Origin: Opitutia bacterium UBA7397
Lineage (GTDB): Bacteria > Verrucomicrobiota > Verrucomicrobiia > Opitutales > UBA953
Length of the DNA stretch: 5,217 bases
Assembly: GCA_002470605.1 (NCBI GenBank)
Contig: DKND01000065.1
Coordinates: 1-5,217, forward strand
Reading direction: 5' to 3'
Shown: piece after piece, positions 4,207-5,217 of the stretch
How positions within the stretch are numbered: the first letter of the stretch is position 1
How the letters are laid out: each line of letters begins with the position of its first letter
Made by a program: the position numbers and the translations under genes
The notes under the pieces: generated by a model
Told to the model about the DNA's origin: nothing
The model's input: only the letters and a program-made list of their open reading frames with translations
The model's database searches: none

Positions 4207-5217
4207 GACGCCGCCCATCTTAGCAGAAGTCACTGAGGCGGATTGGGCCGCGGCCGGAACGGGCTGGACGCATCTTCCCTATCTGGCGCGCTTTGCCGTA
4301 CCCGGCGTGCCTTCTTCTTGGGAGTCATTTTTGACGGGACGTTACCATGCGGTTCTCGAAAGCGGCCGGACAGGCTCCTTGACGCTCGCCGTTCCCGCCG
4401 CCCGTCGGGCGATTAATTTCTATGCCGACGGACGGGTGGTTTCCTCTACGGCACAAGGTGCTCATGAAGATTCACCGGAGAGGCCGCTCGATTTTTTGAG
4501 ACGATGGTCTCGCGAAGTACGCGCTCCGCAATTTCCCGGCTGGCCAGCCTTTCAAGGCGGCTTACTCGCGGTCCTCGCTTACGAATTGGCCTGTCAGATT
4601 GAGCCAGTGACTTCGGCGACCTCCGACCCCAGTACGCCTTTGGCCATCCTGCTTGAAGCGGATGAGGTCTGTATTTTTGATTCAGCCCTTCAGCAACTGA
4701 CGGTGGTGATTCTCTGCCGTAATGAAAATAAGACGCGCTCGACTTTAAGGGCCGCCCAAGCCCGCGCCCAGATGCTCGCCGGTTCATGGCTGAGCTGCTG
4801 CCAAGCTTCTGCCCGCGCCCCTTTGCCCCCGGTCGCCCCCGCCACCCCGATTATTTCGTCACTCTCAGCCGCTGGTTTCGTGCAAGCCGTCGCGAAGTGT
4901 CAGGCTTACATTTCGGCCGGAGATACTTATCAGGTAAATCTTTCCACGCGGTTGGAGGTGCCACCCGTCCATACTTTGCAGGCTTATGAGGCGATGCGGT
5001 CCGCTAATCCATCGCCCTATATGGGGTTCGCCCAACTTCCCGGTATTTCATTGGCGTGCGGCTCACCCGAATTGCTAGTGGAGGTGACGAATGGAAAAAT
5101 CACTTCGCGTCCCATCGCCGGCACGCGACCGCGAAGCACCGATCTCGCCGCCGACGAGGCCTGGGCCTCGGAGCTTTCGGGCGACACCAAAGAACGGGCC
5201 GAGCATCTGATGCTGGT
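4199..5217 (+). CDS. Chorismate-binding enzyme, anthranilate/aminodeoxychorismate synthase component I (TrpE/PabB family), 3'-truncated
   Basis: 339 residues are visible and the frame is open to the window end. Enzymes of this family convert chorismate with ammonia from a glutamine amidotransferase partner to anthranilate (TrpE, tryptophan) or 4-amino-4-deoxychorismate (PabB, folate). N-terminal part: VLES, FQGGLLAVLAYEL (118-130). Catalytic domain: CQAYISAGDTYQVNLS (234-249), CGSPELLVEV (287-296), SRPIAGTRPR (303-312) and KERAEHLMLV (331-340), all family signatures. PIAGT has Ala307 where PabB has its nucleophilic Lys (PIKGT), which favours anthranilate synthase. The short N-terminal part, with PIAGT at about 305, lies nearer to PabB length, so trpE versus pabB stays open. 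GTG 4199 is the only start: the frame has TGA at 4187-4189 and no other start codon between. It overlaps the preceding gene by 8 bases (GTGAGTAA) without a clear ribosome site, implying translational coupling. Confidence 0.88.
   Translation, partial: MSKTPPILAEVTEADWAAAGTGWTHLPYLARFAVPGVPSSWESFLTGRYHAVLESGRTGSLTLAVPAARRAINFYADGRVVSSTAQGAHEDSPERPLDFLRRWSREVRAPQFPGWPAFQGGLLAVLAYELACQIEPVTSATSDPSTPLAILLEADEVCIFDSALQQLTVVILCRNENKTRSTLRAAQARAQMLAGSWLSCCQASARAPLPPVAPATPIISSLSAAGFVQAVAKCQAYISAGDTYQVNLSTRLEVPPVHTLQAYEAMRSANPSPYMGFAQLPGISLACGSPELLVEVTNGKITSRPIAGTRPRSTDLAADEAWASELSGDTKERAEHLML

Noticed and set aside
4446..4989. Open frames on the minus strand (4446-4787) and in another plus frame (4786-4989)
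   Set aside because: Both lie inside the TrpE/PabB-family gene, whose frame is open from 4199 to the end with clear signatures; they show no recognisable domain.

Overview
The window carries eight protein-coding genes (two cut by the window edges, one split into two frames) and one tRNA gene. It is GC-rich, densely packed chromosomal DNA with no insertion sequence, CRISPR array or phage gene. The gene types (short site-2 protease, RodZ-type membrane protein, lone HNH endonuclease with a VLVLN start, YetF-like membrane protein, M24 aminopeptidase of the 'DIFPR' kind) suggest a Gram-negative bacterium, possibly of the Verrucomicrobiota/PVC group. That placement is an impression, not a computed result.

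Layout. 1-402 (+): C-terminal part of an M50 site-2-protease-like membrane protein whose start lies before the window. 455-1209 (+): a RodZ-like gene. The cytoplasmic HTH domain and membrane segment are in one frame (455-850) and the extracytoplasmic DUF4115-like domain continues in the -1 frame to 1209. The switch point is a run of six T followed five bases later by a perfect 8-bp hairpin. 1258-1875 (+): HNH endonuclease with a TTG start. 1890-1963 (-): tRNA-Gly(TCC) with encoded CCA and a good sigma70-like promoter. 2092-2697 (-): DUF421/YetF-like membrane protein. 2771-3907 (+): M24 (Xaa-Pro aminopeptidase-like) peptidase with a strong ribosome binding site, diverging from the DUF421 gene. 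3910-4206 (+): small DUF2103-like protein. 4199-end (+): chorismate-utilising enzyme of the TrpE/PabB family, GTG start, running off the window.

The last three genes are tightly packed (2-nt gap, then an 8-nt overlap) and probably form one transcript starting near 2700-2770. The M50 and rodZ-like genes also run together, while the HNH gene may be read from upstream or from a weak promoter of its own. The window is mostly ordinary housekeeping DNA. The point most worth checking is the frame switch in the rodZ-like gene, which has the architecture of a programmed -1 frameshift but could also be a one-base sequencing error. Next is the alanine at the position that separates anthranilate synthase from aminodeoxychorismate synthase in the last gene.
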